Both the position numbers and the translations under genes were made by a program. From CAVQGZ01 sp964356295 (GTDB lineage Bacteria > Actinomycetota > Actinomycetes > Jiangellales > Jiangellaceae), in NCBI GenBank assembly GCA_964356295.1, contig CAYHHE010000001.1, positions 53,720 to 117,719 on the forward strand: a stretch of 64,000 nt of DNA. Direction: 5' to 3'. The first letter of the stretch is position 1. Every line of letters begins with the position of its first letter. This document shows positions 50,160 to 58,423 of the stretch, in pieces. A model generated the notes under the pieces. It searched no databases. It was not told the origin of the DNA and worked only from the letters and a program-made list of their open reading frames with translations.

Positions 50160-50882
50160 TCAGGCCGACGCCGGGTGCACGACAGGTGGGTCCTCGCACA
50201 GCGCGAGCAGAACCCGGTACGCCGGCTCGCCGAGCAGCGCCACCAGCTCGGCCCGGCAGCTGCGCACCACCGGTTCGCTGCCGACGTGCGCCATCGGGTC
50301 GCCAGTGCAGAACCAGTCCAGGTCGTGGCCGCCTGGGCCCCACCCCCGCCGGTCGAACTCCGCGATGCTGATCTCGGTGTAGGAGGTGTCGTCGGGGCGA
50401 GTGACCTCCCGGTAGTCCGGCCGCAGCGGCAGCTGCCAGCACACGTCCGGCTTGGTGGTCAGGGGGTGCTCACCGGCGTCGGCGGCCAGCGAGTGCAGGG
50501 CGCAGCCCGGCGGCCCGTCGAAGCCGGGCCGGTTGAGGAACACGCAGGCGCCATCGACGACCCGGGTGTGTCGCTCACCCTGCTCACCCACCTCGACGAC
50601 GCCGGCGCACCGTCCGACCCGGCGCAGCTGCCACTGGGCCGCGCTGAGCCGTCGAGACGCCGCCGTCACCCGCCGCTCGTCGTCCCGGTCGGCGAAGTGC
50701 GCACCATGGGTGCAGCACCCGTCGTCCGGACGCGAGGCGTCGATGCCTGCGCAGCCTCGCCCGAACACGCACGTCCACCGCGACCGCAGCCACGTGAGAT
50801 CGGCCCGGACACGGGTGTCCGGCTCGGTGGGGTGAGCGAACTCCACCCAGGTCCGCGGCCCGTCCAGGGGTACCTCACCCAC
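50160..50882 (-). CDS. Cysteine-rich conserved protein (DUF3109/YkgJ-like)
   Basis: A 240-residue protein of unknown function with many cysteines, suggesting metal or iron-sulfur binding. Clusters are CVFGRGCAGID and DDGCCTHGAHF in the N-terminal third, VDGACVFLNRPGFDGPPGCALHSLA in the middle and KPDVCWQLPLRP after it. This layout resembles DUF3109/YkgJ-type cysteine-cluster proteins. There is no signal peptide or membrane helix. GTG at 50882 is used; the frame is open far upstream into the divergent ppx gene without coding support. It is first in the operon with the methyltransferase, radA, disA and mutY. Confidence 0.7.
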   Translation of the reverse strand: MGEVPLDGPRTWVEFAHPTEPDTRVRADLTWLRSRWTCVFGRGCAGIDASRPDDGCCTHGAHFADRDDERRVTAASRRLSAAQWQLRRVGRCAGVVEVGEQGERHTRVVDGACVFLNRPGFDGPPGCALHSLAADAGEHPLTTKPDVCWQLPLRPDYREVTRPDDTSYTEISIAEFDRRGWGPGGHDLDWFCTGDPMAHVGSEPVVRSCRAELVALLGEPAYRVLLALCEDPPVVHPASA

Positions 50883-50915
50883 ACTGCGGCACCCTAGGCC
50901 GCTACCGTCGTCGCT
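50883..50915. promoter_or_regulatory. Divergent promoter spacer
   Basis: Only 33 bp separate the start of the Cys-rich-to-mutY operon from ppx, so the two promoters must overlap each other or the coding ends. TAGGCCGCTACCGT is present, but no clear -10/-35 pair can be assigned. Confidence 0.3.
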
Positions 50916-51872
50916 GTGCGCCTGGGAGTGCTCGACGTCGGCTCGAACACCGTCCACCTGCTGCTGGTGGACGCCCATCCCGGTGCCCGCCCGCTGCCCG
51001 CCCACAAGCACAAGACGCAGCTGCGGCTCAGCGAGCTCATGGACCCCGACGGGCGCATCGGCGAGGAGGGCGCGGACCGGTTGGTGGCGTTCTGCCAGGA
51101 GGCCGTCGCCCTGGCCGAGGACAAGGGTGCCGAGTCGATCCTGGCGTTCGCCACCTCCGCGCTGCGCGAGGCCGCCAACGGCGAGAAGGTGCTGGCCCGG
51201 GTGCGCGACGAGGCCGGTGTGGACCTGCAGGTGCTCAGCGGCGAGGAGGAGTCGCGGCTGACGTTCCTGGCGGTGCGGCGCTGGTACGGCTGGTCCGCGC
51301 GACGGCTGCTCGTGCTGGACATCGGCGGCGGGTCGCTGGAGATCTCCAGCGGCATCGACGAGGACCCCGACGCCGCGCTCAGCCTTCCCATCGGAGCCGG
51401 ACGGCTGACCCGCGCCATGCTGCCTCACGACCCGCCGACCGCGGAGGACCTGCGAGCCCTCCGGCGGCACGTGCGGGCCCGCATCGCCGAGGTGGCCGGG
51501 CTGATCCTGCGGCACGGTACCCCTGACCTGGCGGTCGGTACCTCCAAGACCTTCCGGTCGCTGGCCCGGATCGCCGGCGCACCGCCCTCCTCGGAGGGCC
51601 CGTACGTGCAGCGGTCGTTGCGCCTGGCGGACGTGCAGCAGATGGTGCCGAGGCTGGCGGGGATGACCGCGACGGACCGATCGAGCCTGCCGGGCGTCTC
51701 GGCCGGACGTGCGGCGCAGATGCTGGCCGGTGCCGTCGTCGCGGACGCTGCGATGGACCTGCTCGAGCTCGAGCAGGTGCAGATCTGCCCGTGGGCGTTG
51801 CGGGAGGGGATCATCCTGCGCCAGCTGGACGTGCTGGCCGAGCCGGGCCTGCCGGCGTTCGCGCGCTTCTAG
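50916..51872 (+). CDS. ppx: Ppx/GppA-family exopolyphosphatase
   Basis: Hydrolyses inorganic polyphosphate or guanosine pentaphosphate. The 318-residue protein has the actin-like phosphate motif LDVGSNTVHLLLVDAH near 5-20, FATSALREAANGE near 79, SGEEESRLTFLAV near 109 and the second phosphate motif LDIGGGSLEISSG near 134. It lacks the C-terminal HD domain of long Ppx enzymes, matching the short actinobacterial Ppx1 type. The GTG start is 33 bp from the divergent Cys-rich gene. A TIM-barrel gene follows by 9 bp. Confidence 0.92.
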   Translation: MRLGVLDVGSNTVHLLLVDAHPGARPLPAHKHKTQLRLSELMDPDGRIGEEGADRLVAFCQEAVALAEDKGAESILAFATSALREAANGEKVLARVRDEAGVDLQVLSGEEESRLTFLAVRRWYGWSARRLLVLDIGGGSLEISSGIDEDPDAALSLPIGAGRLTRAMLPHDPPTAEDLRALRRHVRARIAEVAGLILRHGTPDLAVGTSKTFRSLARIAGAPPSSEGPYVQRSLRLADVQQMVPRLAGMTATDRSSLPGVSAGRAAQMLAGAVVADAAMDLLELEQVQICPWALREGIILRQLDVLAEPGLPAFARF

Positions 51873-51881
51873 GCTGGGGTC

Positions 51882-52715
51882 ATGGCCACCGAGCACGGGG
51901 TTCCGCTGCGCCTGGCCAAGGCCGGGGTCGCGCTGTCCACCGCCTCGGTGTACCCGGAGTCCACCGCCGCCGCGTTCGAGATCGCCGATGCGCTCGGCTA
52001 CGACGGTATCGAGCTCATGGTGTGGACGGACCCAGTCAGCCAGGACCCCGACGCCGTCGCCTCGCTGTCGCAGGCCTACGGGATCCCCGTGCTGGCCGTG
52101 CACTCCCCGTGCCTGCTCATCACGCAGCGGGTGTGGTCACCCGACCCGTGGGAGCGGCTCACCCGCTCGGTCGCGGCAGCGCAGCAGCTCGGCGCCGGCG
52201 TCGTTGTCGTCCACCCCCCCTTCCGGTGGCAGCGCGAGTACGCCCGCGACTTCCCGGCGAAGGTCACCGCGCTGACCGAGCGCACCGGTGTCGTCGTTGC
52301 GGTGGAGAACATGTACCCGTGGCGGGCCGGTGGACGCGAGCTCGCCGCCTACCTGCCGGACTGGGACCCCACCGACGAGGACTACCGGCACTGCACGCTC
52401 GACCTGTCGCACACCGCGGTCTCCGGGTCGGACGCGCTGACCATGGCCGCGGACCTCGCGGACCGGCTCGCACACGTGCACCTGGCGGACGGCACCGGCT
52501 CCGCGCGCGACGAGCACCTGGTTCCCGGTCGGGGCACGCAGCCCTGCGACGTCCTGCTGGAGCGCCTGGCCCGCGACGCGTGGGAGGGCACCATCGTCCT
52601 GGAGGTCACCACCCGCCGGGCGAAGTCCCGCGAGGAGCGGGAGAACGACCTCGCCGAGGCACTGGCCTACACGCGGCTGCACCTGGCCGCCGCCCTGTCG
52701 GCCGACCCGTGGTGA
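51882..52715 (+). CDS. Sugar phosphate isomerase/epimerase, xylose-isomerase-like TIM barrel
   Basis: A 277-residue metal-dependent TIM-barrel protein of the AP endonuclease family 2 fold; enzymes of this group isomerise sugars or cut DNA at abasic sites. Visible metal-site strings are FEIADALGYDGIELMVW near 31-47, VVVHPPFRW near 108, VVVAVENMYPW near 136, LDLSHTAVSG near 171 and VHLADGTGS near 199. A sugar role is favoured because the endonuclease-IV-specific ligands are not all evident. Its start is 9 bp after ppx, and its stop overlaps the next ABC ATPase (GTGA), so the four genes are one unit. Confidence 0.78.
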   Translation: MATEHGVPLRLAKAGVALSTASVYPESTAAAFEIADALGYDGIELMVWTDPVSQDPDAVASLSQAYGIPVLAVHSPCLLITQRVWSPDPWERLTRSVAAAQQLGAGVVVVHPPFRWQREYARDFPAKVTALTERTGVVVAVENMYPWRAGGRELAAYLPDWDPTDEDYRHCTLDLSHTAVSGSDALTMAADLADRLAHVHLADGTGSARDEHLVPGRGTQPCDVLLERLARDAWEGTIVLEVTTRRAKSREERENDLAEALAYTRLHLAAALSADPW

Positions 52716-53443
52716 GCGACGCCGCCGTCCGAGCGGACTCGGTCAGCGTCGTTCGCTCCGGGAGCCCTGTGCTGCACGAGGTGTCGTTCGTCCTCGCGCC
52801 GGGGACCCTCACCGGGCTGCTCGGACCGTCCGGGTCCGGGAAGACCACGCTCATGCGCGCCCTCGTGGGCGTGCAGCGCAACGTCTCCGGGACCGTGGAC
52901 GTGCTCGGCCGACCCGCCGGGAGTCCAGCCCTGAGGTCTCAGGTCGGCTACGTCACCCAGGCCCCCAGCGTCTACCACGACCTGACGGTGGCGGAGAACC
53001 TCGCCTACTTCGCCGCTGTCCTGCGCATCCCCCGCGGGCAGCGCGCCGAGGAGGTCGCACGGGTGCTGGACGAGGTGGACCTGCTCGCGCAGCGCGACCG
53101 ACTGGTCTCCCGGCTGTCGGGCGGGCAGCTGTCGCGGGTGTCGCTGGCCGCCGCACTGCTGGGCCGTCCGGCGCTGCTCGTGCTCGACGAACCCACCGTC
53201 GGCCTGGACCCGGTGCTGCGCCGGGACCTCTGGGCGCTGTTCGCCACCCTGGCCGAGCGAGGCGTGACGCTGCTGGTCTCCAGCCACGTCATGGAGGAGG
53301 CCACCCGATGCCAGCGGCTGCTGCTGCTGCGGGGCGGGCGCCTCATCGCCGACGACTCCCCGGCCGGGATCCTCCGGCGCACCGGGGCCGAGGACCACGA
53401 GACGGCCTTCCTGGTCCTGGTGGACGGCGATGGGTCGCCGTGA
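52712..53443 (+). CDS. ABC transporter ATP-binding protein
   Basis: ATPase of an exporter, 243 residues: Walker A GPSGSGKTT near 39-47, Q-loop YVTQAPSVYHDL near 80, signature LSGGQLSRVSLAAAL near 134, Walker B ALLVLDEPTVGLDP near 155 and the switch His in SSHVMEEA near 188. It lacks the long C-terminal extension seen in the other ABC ATPase of this window. GTG at 52712 overlaps the TIM-barrel stop. The permease start overlaps its own stop. The transported compound is unknown. Confidence 0.9.
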   Translation: MSDAAVRADSVSVVRSGSPVLHEVSFVLAPGTLTGLLGPSGSGKTTLMRALVGVQRNVSGTVDVLGRPAGSPALRSQVGYVTQAPSVYHDLTVAENLAYFAAVLRIPRGQRAEEVARVLDEVDLLAQRDRLVSRLSGGQLSRVSLAAALLGRPALLVLDEPTVGLDPVLRRDLWALFATLAERGVTLLVSSHVMEEATRCQRLLLLRGGRLIADDSPAGILRRTGAEDHETAFLVLVDGDGSP

Positions 53444-54171
53444 TGGCCGCGACCGGACCCACCGCGGCGCGGGTGCTGCGCCAGCTGGGCCATGACCATC
53501 GCACCGTCGGCCTCATGCTCATGGTCCCCATCGGGATCCTGGTGCTGCTGTGGTGGATCTACGAGGGCGGCCCGACCTTCGACGTCGCCGGGCTACTCGT
53601 GCTGGGCCTGTTCCCGCTCATCGTGAACTTCGTCGTGACCGCTGTGACCACGCTGCGGGAACGCGAGTCGGGGACTCTCGAGCGGCTGAGCACGCTGCCG
53701 ATGGGTCGGCTGGACTTCCTGCTCGGGTACGCGATGGCGTTCGGGGTGGTGGCGATCGCGCAGACCGGCCTCGCCGCCTCGGTCACGCTGGGCCTGCTCG
53801 ACCTCGAGGTGGCGGGGTCGGCGGTGCTGGTCGGGCTGATCGCCCTGGCCAACGCCCTGCTGGGGATGTCGATGGGGCTGTTCGTGAGCGCCTTCGCGGC
53901 CAACGAGTTCCAGGCGGTCCAGTTCCTGCCCGCGTTGGTCTTCCCCCAGCTGCTGCTGTGCGGCCTGCTCGTGCCGCGCGAGGAGATGCCCGACCCGCTG
54001 CCGTTCGTCTCCGACCTGCTGCCGTTGTCCTACGCGGTGGATGCGCTGCGCGCTGTCGAGCAGGGGGCGATGCGGGTGGCGGACGTGAGGACCGAGCTCG
54101 CGGTGGTGACCGGCTTCGTGGTCGGCTTCCTCATGCTTGGGGCTGCGACGCTGCGCCGAAGGACGGAATGA
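53443..54171 (+). CDS. ABC-2 type transporter permease
   Basis: Membrane partner of the preceding ATPase, 242 residues with six hydrophobic helices. ABC-2 landmarks are ERESGTLERLSTLPMGRLDFLLGYAMAFG near 68-96 and the C-terminal LVPREEMPDPLPFVSDLLPLSYAVDAL near 184-210. It is a single module, so a homodimer would be needed, unlike the fused permease near 20 kb. The start is ATG 53443 or GTG 53440, both overlapping the ATPase stop. Its last 41 bp overlap the opposite-strand acyl-CoA-synthetase-like gene. Confidence 0.88.
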   Translation: MAATGPTAARVLRQLGHDHRTVGLMLMVPIGILVLLWWIYEGGPTFDVAGLLVLGLFPLIVNFVVTAVTTLRERESGTLERLSTLPMGRLDFLLGYAMAFGVVAIAQTGLAASVTLGLLDLEVAGSAVLVGLIALANALLGMSMGLFVSAFAANEFQAVQFLPALVFPQLLLCGLLVPREEMPDPLPFVSDLLPLSYAVDALRAVEQGAMRVADVRTELAVVTGFVVGFLMLGAATLRRRTE

Positions 54172-54889
54172 CCGCACGCTCGGCGGCAGCGATCGCGCTC
54201 AGGTGCTCGGCGCCGGGCTGGTCTCCGGCGCCGGCGACGAGCACCGTGGAGCCGTCGCCGAGCAGCGGGACGAGCAGCGCGTCCCGCAGCACCGCCACGG
54301 TGGTCCGGGACGAGGCGACCACCACCCGGGCCCCGTTCCGATCCTCGAGCCGTGACGCGGCGTCCGTCAGCAGCACTGCCAGCGGGTCGGCCGGGTCCCG
54401 CGGGGACGCGTCCGGGGTGGGGCCGAGCTCGTCGGGCTGGCTGAGCACCTCGCGCCCGTAGTCCATCGCCCCGTGCGGGGTCGCGGCTCCCACCGGCCCG
54501 CCCAGCGGGAGCGTGCTCAGCACGACCAGGCTCTCGGTGGGACTGGCCGGGTCGAGCTCGTCCGCGCTGCGCACCTGGAGCACCGCGGCGGGGTCGGGAG
54601 CCAGCACCACGACACCGCCCACGCTCCACACGGCCATCGGCCACACCAGCCCCAGCCAGTGGGCGGGCAGCACCAGGCTCACCCGGTCGCCGGGCCCGAC
54701 GCCCAGCTCGTCGGTGAGCAGTCCGACGGTCTTGGCCACCCAGGTGGTGAAGGTGACCACCGACAGCTCGGTGCGCGCGTCGGCGGCCAGGTCGTAGTAG
54801 GTGACGAACGGTCGGGCGGGTGCCCGGCGGACCAGGTCGGCCAGCAGCGCGGTGGGGGAGCCGGGCATCGCGGGTGCGGTCATGGCCAT
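54131..54889 (-). CDS. TIGR03089-type acyl-CoA synthetase N-domain-like protein
   Basis: A 252-residue protein resembling only the N-terminal half of AMP-forming acyl-CoA synthetases. It has ARPFVTYYDLAADARTELSVVTFTTWVAKTVGLL near 23-56 and GVGPGDRVSLVLPAHWLGLVWPMAVWSVGG near 64-93. The phosphate loop (YTSGTTG-like) and the C-terminal catalytic domain are missing, so adenylation is unlikely. This short form is a recognised actinobacterial family of unknown role, not a fresh truncation. ATG at 54889 or 54883 is the start. It is divergent from the nucleotidyltransferase by 18 bp and overlaps the ABC permease 3' end. Confidence 0.8.
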   Translation of the reverse strand: MAMTAPAMPGSPTALLADLVRRAPARPFVTYYDLAADARTELSVVTFTTWVAKTVGLLTDELGVGPGDRVSLVLPAHWLGLVWPMAVWSVGGVVVLAPDPAAVLQVRSADELDPASPTESLVVLSTLPLGGPVGAATPHGAMDYGREVLSQPDELGPTPDASPRDPADPLAVLLTDAASRLEDRNGARVVVASSRTTVAVLRDALLVPLLGDGSTVLVAGAGDQPGAEHLSAIAAAERAVIPSFGAASQPQA

Positions 54890-54907
54890 CACCGTAGGCT
54901 GGTCGAC

Positions 54908-55969
54908 GTGAGCGAAGCGATCCTGCTCGTGGGGGGTCTGGGCACCCGACTGCGTCCGCTGACCGAGCGCACACCCAAGCCCATGCTCCCGGTGGCCGGG
55001 GTACCTTTCGTCGCCCACCAGGTCGCACGGGCTGCTGCGGCCGGGGTGGATCGGGTGATCCTGGCAACCGCCTTCCGGGCAGACGTGTTCACCGACTACG
55101 TGCCTGCGCTTGGCAGGTACGGGGCTGAGGTCGAGCTGATGCTCGAGCCGACCCCGCTGGGCACCGCCGGGGCCATCCGCAACGCCGCGCAGCGGCTGAC
55201 CTGCGGGTCGGACGACCCGGTGGTGGTGTTCAACGGCGACGTGCTCGACGGGCACGACCTGCCCGCCCAGCTTGCACGGCACCGCGAGTGGGACGCCGAC
55301 GTCACGCTCTACCTGACCGAGGTTGACGACCCGCGGGCCTTCGGGAGCGTGATGCTCGAGGCCGACGGACGGGTCATCGAATTCCTGGAGAAGACTCCGG
55401 ACCCGGTCACCAACCGGGTGAACGCCGGCTGCTACGTGTTCCGCCGGTCGGTCATCGACACCATCCCCACCGGTCGGCCGGTGTCGGTGGAGCGGGAGAC
55501 CTTCCCGTCGTTGCTGGAGAACAAGCGCCTGCTGCTCGGGCACGTGGACCGGGCCTACTGGACGGACCTGGGGACACCCGACCTGTACGTCCAGGGCTCC
55601 GCCGACCTGGTGCACGGCGTCATCGTCCCCTCCGCCCGGCCCGGGCCGCCCGGCGAGGCGCTGGTGCTCGACGGAGCCGCCGTCCACCCGACCGCCCGCG
55701 TGTACGGCGGCAGCTCGATCCTGCCGGGAGCCGTGCTCGGCCCGGACTGCGTCGTGGAGGGATCGGTCGTGATGGAGGGTGTGCGGATCGGGGCCGGGTG
55801 CCGGGTCCGGGCTTCCGCGGTCGGCGCCGGCGCGACCCTGGAGGACGACATCGTCCTGGAGCACTCGGTGGTCGGTGAGGGCGCGCACATCGGGGCCGGC
55901 AACGAGCTGCGCCACGGGGCCCGGGTGTCGGTCGACCTGCACCTCCCCCCTGGTGCGTTGCGCTTCTGA
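54908..55969 (+). CDS. Sugar-1-phosphate nucleotidyltransferase (mannose-1-phosphate guanylyltransferase-like)
   Basis: Makes an NDP-sugar, probably GDP-mannose, for glycan synthesis. The 353-residue protein has the nucleotide-binding motif LLVGGLGTRLRPLTERTPKPMLPVAG near 6-31, VVFNGDVLDGHDL near 107 with the metal Asp, FLEKTPDPVTNRVNAGCYVF near 160-179 and WTDLGTPDLYVQG near 218. A left-handed hexapeptide-repeat domain fills about 255-340. GTG at 54908 is only 18 bp from the divergent TIGR03089 gene. Actinobacterial ManB/ManC-type proteins have this layout; exact sugar specificity is uncertain. Confidence 0.85.
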   Translation: MSEAILLVGGLGTRLRPLTERTPKPMLPVAGVPFVAHQVARAAAAGVDRVILATAFRADVFTDYVPALGRYGAEVELMLEPTPLGTAGAIRNAAQRLTCGSDDPVVVFNGDVLDGHDLPAQLARHREWDADVTLYLTEVDDPRAFGSVMLEADGRVIEFLEKTPDPVTNRVNAGCYVFRRSVIDTIPTGRPVSVERETFPSLLENKRLLLGHVDRAYWTDLGTPDLYVQGSADLVHGVIVPSARPGPPGEALVLDGAAVHPTARVYGGSSILPGAVLGPDCVVEGSVVMEGVRIGAGCRVRASAVGAGATLEDDIVLEHSVVGEGAHIGAGNELRHGARVSVDLHLPPGALRF

Positions 55970-55990
55970 GCCCCGCCGGCGCAGCCGTCG

Positions 55991-56902
55991 GTGACCGATG
56001 CCTCGATCACCTTGCGGCCACCGGCCGGGGTGGTGCTGTCGCTGATCCTGGGGGTGCATCGACGGGGTCGGGCCGACCCGACCTACCGTGTCGGTCCCGA
56101 TGGCAGCCTCTGGCGCACGGCACGCACCCCCCACGGACCGGGAACGGTCCACCTGCGCTCCGACGACGAGCTGGTCTACGCGCGGGCCTGGGGCCCGGGA
56201 GCGTCGTGGCTGTGCGCGAAGGTCCCGGACTGGCTCGGCGAAGCCGACGACCTGCGCGGCTTCTCCCCGCAGCACCCGCTGCTCGCTGAGGTGGCGCGTC
56301 GGGTGCACGGTCCGTGGGTCGGACGCACCGGCCTGGTCATGGAGGCCCTCGTCCCGGCAGTCCTGGAGCAGAAAGTCACCGGCGGTGAGTCACGCCGCGC
56401 GTGGTGCCGGCTGGTGACCCGCCACGGCGAGCCCGCGCCTGGGCCTGCGCCGCAGGGCATGCGGGTGGTGCCGTCGGTTGCGGCCTGGGCGCGCATCCCG
56501 TCGTGGGACTGGCACCGGGCCGGGGTCGGACCACAGCGGTCCGCGACGATCGTCCGGGCGTGCCGTGTCGCGCACCGCCTGGAGGAGGTGACCCGGCTCG
56601 ACGACGGCGAAGCCGACACCCGGCTGCGGTCCGTGCCTGGCATCGGTGCCTGGACGTCGGCGGAGGTTCGGCAACGAGCCTGCGGCGCGGTGGACGCGGT
56701 GTCGGTGGGGGACGCCCACCTGCCCCGCCTGGTGGTGTACGCGCTCACCGGCCGGGTCAGCGACTCCGACGAGGACATGCTGGCCGCACTGGAGCCCTAC
56801 CGCGGGCATCGCTACCGCGCGCAGCGGCTCGTCGAGCTCAGCGGGGTGACGGCGCCCCGCTTCGGCCCCCGCTACGCCCCGCACGACTTCCGTGCCCTCT
56901 AG
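55991..56902 (+). CDS. DNA-3-methyladenine glycosylase-like (AlkA/HhH-GPD superfamily)
   Basis: Likely excises alkylated purines. The 303-residue protein has an N-terminal domain of AlkA type, VLEQKVTGGESRRAWCRLV near 123-141, the helix-hairpin-helix SVPGIGAWTSAEVRQRA near 214-230 and the catalytic Asp region AVDAVSVGDAHLPRLV near 233. There is no iron-sulfur cluster. The GTG start follows the nucleotidyltransferase by 21 bp; proC follows after 9 bp. Only sequence similarity supports the substrate; the GPD Asp is present. Confidence 0.82.
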   Translation: MTDASITLRPPAGVVLSLILGVHRRGRADPTYRVGPDGSLWRTARTPHGPGTVHLRSDDELVYARAWGPGASWLCAKVPDWLGEADDLRGFSPQHPLLAEVARRVHGPWVGRTGLVMEALVPAVLEQKVTGGESRRAWCRLVTRHGEPAPGPAPQGMRVVPSVAAWARIPSWDWHRAGVGPQRSATIVRACRVAHRLEEVTRLDDGEADTRLRSVPGIGAWTSAEVRQRACGAVDAVSVGDAHLPRLVVYALTGRVSDSDEDMLAALEPYRGHRYRAQRLVELSGVTAPRFGPRYAPHDFRAL

Positions 56903-56911
56903 CGTGGGCGC

Positions 56912-57712
56912 ATGGCGATCGTTCTCGTCGGTGCCGGGGTGATGGGGGAGAGCATCCTGGCCGGGGTGCTGGACTCGGGGGCAGCCGTGTCCGAGGTGCT
57001 GGTCGTCGAGCGACGTGCGGACCGGGCCGCCGAGATCGCCTCGCGGTTCGGCGTGACGGTGAGCGACCCGTCCACCGCCGCAGCGGCCGCGTCGATGCTG
57101 CTGCTCGCGGTCAAGCCGCAGGACGTCGACGCGACCCTGGACGAGATCGGCCCGCGGCTCTCGCCCGACGCCGTCGTGGTCTGCCTCGCGGCGGGGGTGA
57201 GCACCGCGAGAGTGCAGCGGCATCTGCCGGCCGGAGTGGCGGTGGTTCGCGCCATGCCGAACACCCCGGCGGTGGTGCGTGCCGGGGTGACGGCGATCTC
57301 GCCCGGCCGCAACGCGACCGCGGAGCACCTTGATCGCGCCGAGCGGCTGCTCGGCGGGGTGGGCGTGGTGGTGCGTGTCGCGGAGGATCAGATGGATGCG
57401 GTCACCGCCGTGTCGGGGTCCGGGCCCGCCTACCTGTTCCTGGTGGTCGAGGCGCTGGTCGAGGCGGGGGTCAGGGTCGGGCTGTCGCGGCCGCTGGCCA
57501 CCGAGCTCGTGGTGCAGACGCTGCGCGGCTCGGCGCTCATGATCGACCAGACCGGGGAGCATCCGGCGGTGCTGCGCGAGCGGGTCACCTCACCCGGGGG
57601 CACCACCGCGGCTGCTCTGCACGCGCTGGAGCGGGCCGGCGTCCGGGCGGCGTTCGGCGACGCAGTGCTGGCGGCCCTGGACCGAGCCCATCAGCTCGAT
57701 GATCTCGGCTGA
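56912..57712 (+). CDS. proC: Pyrroline-5-carboxylate reductase
   Basis: Last step of proline synthesis, NADPH-dependent. The 266-residue protein has the dinucleotide motif IVLVGAGVMGESILAGVL near 3-20, LLAVKPQDVD near 66, VRAMPNTPAVVRAG near 110 and the signature VSGSGPAYLFLVVEALVEAGVRVGL near 167-191. SPGGTTAAALHALE near 228 ends the conserved part. The ATG start is clear. The last 22 bp overlap the 3' end of trkA on the other strand. Confidence 0.95.
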   Translation: MAIVLVGAGVMGESILAGVLDSGAAVSEVLVVERRADRAAEIASRFGVTVSDPSTAAAAASMLLLAVKPQDVDATLDEIGPRLSPDAVVVCLAAGVSTARVQRHLPAGVAVVRAMPNTPAVVRAGVTAISPGRNATAEHLDRAERLLGGVGVVVRVAEDQMDAVTAVSGSGPAYLFLVVEALVEAGVRVGLSRPLATELVVQTLRGSALMIDQTGEHPAVLRERVTSPGGTTAAALHALERAGVRAAFGDAVLAALDRAHQLDDLG

Positions 57713-58401
57713 TCGGCGCGGGCCGCGCCCACGATCGCGGAGAACCTCTCGCACTTGGCTGTCTCCCCGGCGATGATCAGCGCGTCCTCGGCGTGGACCA
57801 CCGTCTCGGGCCGGGCGTACTGGAAAGGCCTGCCCGGTCGCTTGGTCCCGACCACGGTGATGTCGTAGAACTCGCGCAGGCGGCTCTCGGCCAGGGAGCG
57901 CCCGATCGACTCGGGCAGCGGCAGTACCTTGACCAGTGCCCAACCCTCGTCCACCTCGATGAAGTCCAGCATCGTCCCGCCGATGAGGTGCCCCACGCGG
58001 CGACCCTGCTCCTGCTCGGGGCGCACCACGTGGTGCACCCCCAGCCGCTCCAGGATGCGTGCATGACGGTCCGAGAGTGCCTTGGCCCACACCTGACGCA
58101 CCCCGAGGTCGATGAGGTTGGACGAGGCAAGCACGCTGGCCTCGAGGTCGCCGACGGCGACCAGTCCGCGGCTGAACTCCCCCGCCCCGAGCTGGCGCAG
58201 CGCCTCCTCGCTGGCGACGTCAGCCTCGACGACGGCGGTCAGGGCGGGGGCGGCGTCGGCGACCACGTCAGGGTCCTCGTCCACGCCGAGCACGTCGTGG
58301 CCGAGTGACACCAGAGTCTCGGCCACCGAGCGGCCGAAGACGCCCAGGCCGAGGATGATCGCGCTCTGACGTTCCAGGTCGGGTGTTCGTCTGCGTGGCA
58401 T
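57691..58401 (-). CDS. trkA: Potassium uptake regulatory subunit (TrkA/KtrA, RCK domain)
   Basis: Cytoplasmic gating ring for the adjacent TrkH/KtrB channel. The 236-residue protein has an RCK_N Rossmann domain (AIILGLGVFGRSVAETL near 14-30, then GVDEDPDVV) and an RCK_C domain from about 130. ATG at 58401 is chosen because GAGGGAG lies just upstream. It is encoded 22 bp after trkH in the same operon. RCK_C domains of KtrA homologues bind c-di-AMP in some bacteria; whether this one does is open. Its 3' end overlaps proC. Confidence 0.9.
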   Translation of the reverse strand: MPRRRTPDLERQSAIILGLGVFGRSVAETLVSLGHDVLGVDEDPDVVADAAPALTAVVEADVASEEALRQLGAGEFSRGLVAVGDLEASVLASSNLIDLGVRQVWAKALSDRHARILERLGVHHVVRPEQEQGRRVGHLIGGTMLDFIEVDEGWALVKVLPLPESIGRSLAESRLREFYDITVVGTKRPGRPFQYARPETVVHAEDALIIAGETAKCERFSAIVGAARADQPRSSS

Positions 58402-58423
58402 GGTCTCCCTCGATCCGGGTGGG

